Of a stretch of 64,000 nucleotides of DNA, positions 61,384 through 64,000 are shown piece after piece (the stretch's first letter is position 1; each line of letters begins with the position of its first letter). The notes beneath the pieces were generated by a model, which saw only the letters and a list, made by a program, of their open reading frames with translations, did no database searches and was not told the DNA's origin. Where the stretch lies: contig NZ_LJJF01000002.1 in assembly GCF_001625365.1 (NCBI RefSeq), positions 558,001 to 622,000 of the forward strand. The letters are read 5' to 3'. Source of the DNA: Streptomyces sp. MJM8645 (GTDB lineage: Bacteria; Actinomycetota; Actinomycetes; Streptomycetales; Streptomycetaceae). Made by a program: the position numbers and the translations under genes.

Positions 61384-61470
61384 CTACACATCTAGATGTC
61401 GCAGATGCTATCCCTCGCCGAGTACCGCCATGTTGAACGGCGGGAGAACTTCACGGAGTTGCTCCCCGAC
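61384..61470. promoter_or_regulatory. Shared promoter/operator element, copy 2
   Basis: ACATCTAGATGT, a perfect 12-bp palindrome, followed by GATGCTATCCCTCGCCGAG and later GTTGAACGGCGGGAGAAC, nearly as at 59241-59330. It is upstream of the secreted SGNH gene that starts at 61265 on the minus strand. The remaining gap 61471-61823 shows nothing else clear. Confidence 0.6.
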
Positions 61471-61823
61471 TCCGCGATCAGAGCGCCGGTTCCAGGTCGT
61501 CCAGGCGTGGCACATCCTGCGCCTGTGGCTGTCGGCGCTGCTGATCACGGCGCTGTGATCGTTGCTCTCACGTCCCGCGCCGGGGCGACGTGCTGTCCAG
61601 TGACAGCCGGCCCGGCGCCGGGCGTGGCGCGCGGGGCTCATGTGGCACGGCGCGCACCTCCGGGCTGTCAAGAGGTGGTAGCGCAGGGACGAACCGTGCG
61701 GGGCGGCGTACGCAAGGGCACGCCTATGCGAATTGGTTAGTCCGACTGAGCGACCCCCAGGCGCTTCAGCCGTGGAAACCGCAGGTTTGCCAGCAATCTA
61801 TTGGCGAAGAAGGGAGCGCATCC

Positions 61824-62204
61824 ATGCGCCGACTGGCCACTCTGGCCGCCACTCTGTCCTTGGCGGCCGGGCTCATCGCCACAGCTCCAGCGGTACACGC
61901 CAGCACCGAACATGCGTCCACCAAGGCCGCGTCCAGCAACTGCCGCGCCAACAAGATCTGCTTCTACAAAGGCGCCGACTACGGCGGCGACTGGTGGGAC
62001 TTCGAGCCGCCGTCGTTCGGATGCCACGACGCGGACTCCTACGGGGGCAACTACAACCATCCGCTCAGCGTGTGGAATAACACCCGCTACACGATCAGCC
62101 TGTACGACGGCAACTGCTTCGGCTCCAACCTCGTCGCGACAGTTGGGCCCGGCGAGGGTATCGCCAACCTGACCGGGACTGTCTCGGGCTACAAGTACGT
62201 GTGA
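61824..62204 (+). CDS. Small secreted peptidase-inhibitor (I36)-like protein
   Basis: A 126-residue protein from ATG 61824 (AAGAAGGGAG upstream). Signal peptide residues 1-27 (ATAPAVHA), then Ser/Ala linker and a mature domain 'NCRANKICFYKGADYGGDWWDFEPPSFGCHDADSYGGNYNHPLSVWNNT', four to five Cys, and 'YTISLYDGNCFGSNLVATVGPGEG'. The repeated 'CFY..A.YGG' and 'WNNT....YD...' pattern is that of the peptidase inhibitor I36/beta-gamma-crystallin family. Confidence 0.85.
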   Translation: MRRLATLAATLSLAAGLIATAPAVHASTEHASTKAASSNCRANKICFYKGADYGGDWWDFEPPSFGCHDADSYGGNYNHPLSVWNNTRYTISLYDGNCFGSNLVATVGPGEGIANLTGTVSGYKYV

Positions 62205-62278
62205 CCGGGAGATTCGACCGCAAGCAGTCCACCCCCGCCCCGGCATGGGCCTGTCAGAGCCCGTGCCGGGGCGTCGCG

Positions 62279-62589
62279 CTGCGCGATCTGCCGCGTGTCC
62301 GTCAACAGCCGTTCCATGTGGGCTGGTTCCGGAACCTCGATGTGGCCGATCGGTTCGGCCAGGTCCACCGTCCGATGGGCGCCGATCGTCTCCCGCGCAG
62401 CCGCAGGTGCTCCTCGACCGTGGGCACGGCCCCTCGGCGCCGGTGTTCCGCCTCGGTGACGTACCCCTGGCGGTACCGGCGCCAGTGCTCGGCGGGGCGA
62501 TGGCGCCACCGCAGGGGCATGCCCTCGCTGCTGCGCCGCCACAGGTCGGCGAACGCCCGTCCAACGACGGTTCCGTGCAGGCTCCGCAC
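62279..62589 (-). pseudogene. Terpene synthase fragment, frameshifted
   Basis: On the minus strand, 'AFADLWRRSSEGMPLRWRHRPAEHWRRYRQGYVTEAEHRRRGAVPTVEEHLRLR' is followed after a shift at ~62395 by 'ETIGAHRTVDLAEPIGHIEVPEPAHM'. This is the middle of a class I terpene cyclase, before the NSE metal motif. Both metal motifs are gone, so it is dead. It resembles the same region of ordinary Streptomyces sesquiterpene cyclases and is separate from the intact gene at 1359. Confidence 0.75.
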
Positions 62590-62596
62590 ACGAGCG

Positions 62597-63460
62597 TCAC
62601 CCGCGCGGAGCAGGTACCCACTGGAGGAGGAATCGCAGTCCCTCGTGGGCCGGGGAGCCGGGAGGGGCGGTGTAGGCGATGAGTTGCTGGTCGGGCCGGG
62701 TGTCGACGGTGAACTGCTGGACGTCGAGGGTCAGGGGGCCGGCCAGCGGGTGGGCGTAGGTCTTGGTGAGCTGCCGGGGGCCGCGCACTCGGTGGTCGGC
62801 CCACCAGGCCCGGAAGTTCGCGTCGCAGGCTGTCAACTCACCGATCAGTGAAGTGAGTTCACGGTCCTCCGGGCGGCGGCCGGCTTCCATGCGCAGCGTG
62901 GCGACGCAGTCGCGCGCGGCGCGGGGCCAGTCCGCGTACAGCGCGCGGTAGGCGTCGTCGAGGAAGGTGAGGCGGATCAGGTTGCGCTCCCCGGGGGCGA
63001 GTGCGCCGAAGTCGGTGAGCAGGGCAGTGGCCGCGTGGTTCCAGGCCAGGACGTCCAGGCGCCGGTTGAGGACCATGGCGGGAACGTCGTGCATGGTCGC
63101 CAGGAGCTGCCGCAGTTGCGGGTCCACGGGCGGGCGGCCGGACGGTGGGGCGGCGGGTGCCGGGGCCGCGTCGACCAACGCGAAGAGGTAGGCGCGTTCG
63201 TCCGGCGCCAGGCGCAGCGCGTCGGCGAGCGCGTCGAGGACCGACCGGGAGACGCGCCGGGTACGTCCCTGCTCCAGGCGGACGATGTAGTCGACGCTCA
63301 CGTGGGCGAGCTGCGCCAGTTCCTCGCGGCGCAGGCCCGGCACCCGGCGCAGCCGTCCGTCGTCGGGGAAGCCGGCCCCGTGGGGGTCGAGGGCGGCGCG
63401 GCGGGCGCGCAGGAAGTCCCCCAGCTCGTTGTCGCGGGAGGGCTGGTCACGGACGGTCAT
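62597..63460 (-). CDS. XRE-family regulator with MmyB-like domain
   Basis: A 287-residue protein from ATG 63460. HTH: 'RRVPGLRREELAQLAHVSVDYIVRLEQGRTRRVSRSVLDALADALRL' (~38-85). C-terminal MmyB-like ligand domain: 'VPAMVLNRRLDVLAWNHAATAL' and 'RRHW'-class signals such as 'FRAWWADHRVRGP', ending 'LQWVPAPRG'. These regulators bind fatty-acid-like ligands. Divergent from the hydrolase at 63635. Confidence 0.9.
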   Translation of the reverse strand: MTVRDQPSRDNELGDFLRARRAALDPHGAGFPDDGRLRRVPGLRREELAQLAHVSVDYIVRLEQGRTRRVSRSVLDALADALRLAPDERAYLFALVDAAPAPAAPPSGRPPVDPQLRQLLATMHDVPAMVLNRRLDVLAWNHAATALLTDFGALAPGERNLIRLTFLDDAYRALYADWPRAARDCVATLRMEAGRRPEDRELTSLIGELTACDANFRAWWADHRVRGPRQLTKTYAHPLAGPLTLDVQQFTVDTRPDQQLIAYTAPPGSPAHEGLRFLLQWVPAPRG

Positions 63461-63634
63461 GGTTCCAGTGTCCGGCACGGGAGCGGCCTCGTACCTGGTA
63501 CCGGCGTGCATAGGCAGCGTCCTCCCTGGCACCCCCGCACACCCCGGCGCCACGGTGGAGGAGCGGCCACCGAAGAGGGCCCCGGAGCCGGCCCCGCGCC
63601 GACCCGCCCGTCGCACGACGACCGGAGCAGCACC

Positions 63635-64000
63635 GTGATCACCGATGTGACCTTCCCCAGCGCCGGCCTGGACCTCGCCGGCCACCTGTACACCCCCGAC
63701 GACGGCGGCACCGGCAGCCCCCGCCCGGCGATCGTCGTCGGCCACCCCGGCGGCGGGGTGAAGGAGCAGGCCGCTGGCCTGTACGCCCGGCGCCTGGCCG
63801 AGCGCGGCTTCGTCACCCTCGCCTTCGATGCCGCCTTCCAGGGCGCGAGCGAGGGCGAGCCGCGCGGCCTGGAGGACCCGGCGCACCGGATCGAGGACCT
63901 CAAGGCCGCCGTCTCCTTCCTCACCACCCGCGCCGAGGCCGACCCGGGCCGGATCGGGGCGCTGGGCATCTGCGCCTCCGGCGGCTACGCCCTGGCCGCC
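63635..64000 (+). CDS. Alpha/beta hydrolase (dienelactone-hydrolase-like), cut by window edge
   Basis: Starts at GTG 63635 with GGAG upstream; 122 residues are visible. 'RPAIVVGHPGGGVKEQAAGLYARRLAERGFVTLAFDAAFQGASEGEPRGLEDP' gives the oxyanion region and acid-binding loop; 'GRIGALGICASGGYALAA' is the nucleophile elbow, with a Ser (GICASGG) following a Cys. Probably regulated by the divergent XRE/MmyB gene. The substrate is unknown and the catalytic Asp/His lie beyond the edge. Confidence 0.85.
   Translation, partial: MITDVTFPSAGLDLAGHLYTPDDGGTGSPRPAIVVGHPGGGVKEQAAGLYARRLAERGFVTLAFDAAFQGASEGEPRGLEDPAHRIEDLKAAVSFLTTRAEADPGRIGALGICASGGYALAA

Noticed and set aside
1..64000. CRISPR arrays, tRNA and rRNA genes
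   Set aside because: No regularly spaced repeats with unique spacers, no cloverleaf or rRNA-like stretch was recognised by eye. A tRNA could be missed without a covariance search.

Overview
The window is GC-rich actinobacterial DNA, almost certainly from the family Streptomycetaceae. The evidence is strong third-codon GC bias, GTG and TTG starts, ATGA/GTGA-coupled operons, an RppA/CYP158-type flaviolin pair, many secreted proteins, a SigE-type sigma factor and abundant biosynthetic genes. No rRNA, tRNA or CRISPR array was recognised. Both ends cut genes (an SDR on the left, an alpha/beta hydrolase on the right).

Layout. 1-1057: an SDR oxidoreductase divergent from a TetR repressor, with two palindromic operators between them. 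1359-7431: a biosynthetic locus in two same-strand blocks. The first is a class I terpene synthase translationally coupled to a P450. The second is a 52-residue peptide ending in VMGGGFYTYC, an isoprenyl-synthase-fold enzyme with a degenerate second Asp motif, a DUF2332 methyltransferase-like protein and a second P450. I read the second block as a candidate undescribed prenylated or P450-modified RiPP (peptide natural product) system. 7604-22570: mostly ordinary chromosomal genes (secreted proteins, M20 peptidase with an Lrp-type regulator, PIG-L deacetylase, aldo/keto reductase, lipase, SUKH protein, hydrolases). It includes one protein with an eCIS-cargo-like N-terminus and a possible CD38-like domain (8288-9211). 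22755-29030: a lasso peptide island: XRE regulator, several very small genes, precursor, cyclase, fused RRE-protease, GNAT acetyltransferase and a small HTH protein. The predicted core and the acetyltransferase point to an albusnodin-like, lysine-acetylated lasso peptide.

29421-34021: CYP158-type P450, RppA type III PKS and a Tat-exported multicopper oxidase, consistent with aromatic pigment formation. 34221-43381: GH3 glycosidase, tyrosine phosphatase, TetR regulator and a five-gene ABC peptide/nickel-type importer. 43661-54547: small secreted and hypothetical proteins, an ISAs1 relic, an ECF42/DGPF pair, a decayed group II intron, a CDF transporter with an ArsR regulator, an orphan EF-Tu domain II-III protein, inverted-repeat relics and a SigE-type sigma operon. 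54704-64000: LysR/dehydrogenase pair, PH-domain membrane protein, recombinase relic, two SGNH hydrolases that share one upstream element around a GntR regulator, a terpene synthase relic, an XRE/MmyB regulator and the partial hydrolase.

The RiPP-like locus, the lasso island and the pigment genes form the specialised-metabolism core. Relics of mobile elements cluster at 44.7-53.2 kb and 57.7-62.6 kb, marking the right half as a rearranged accessory region.
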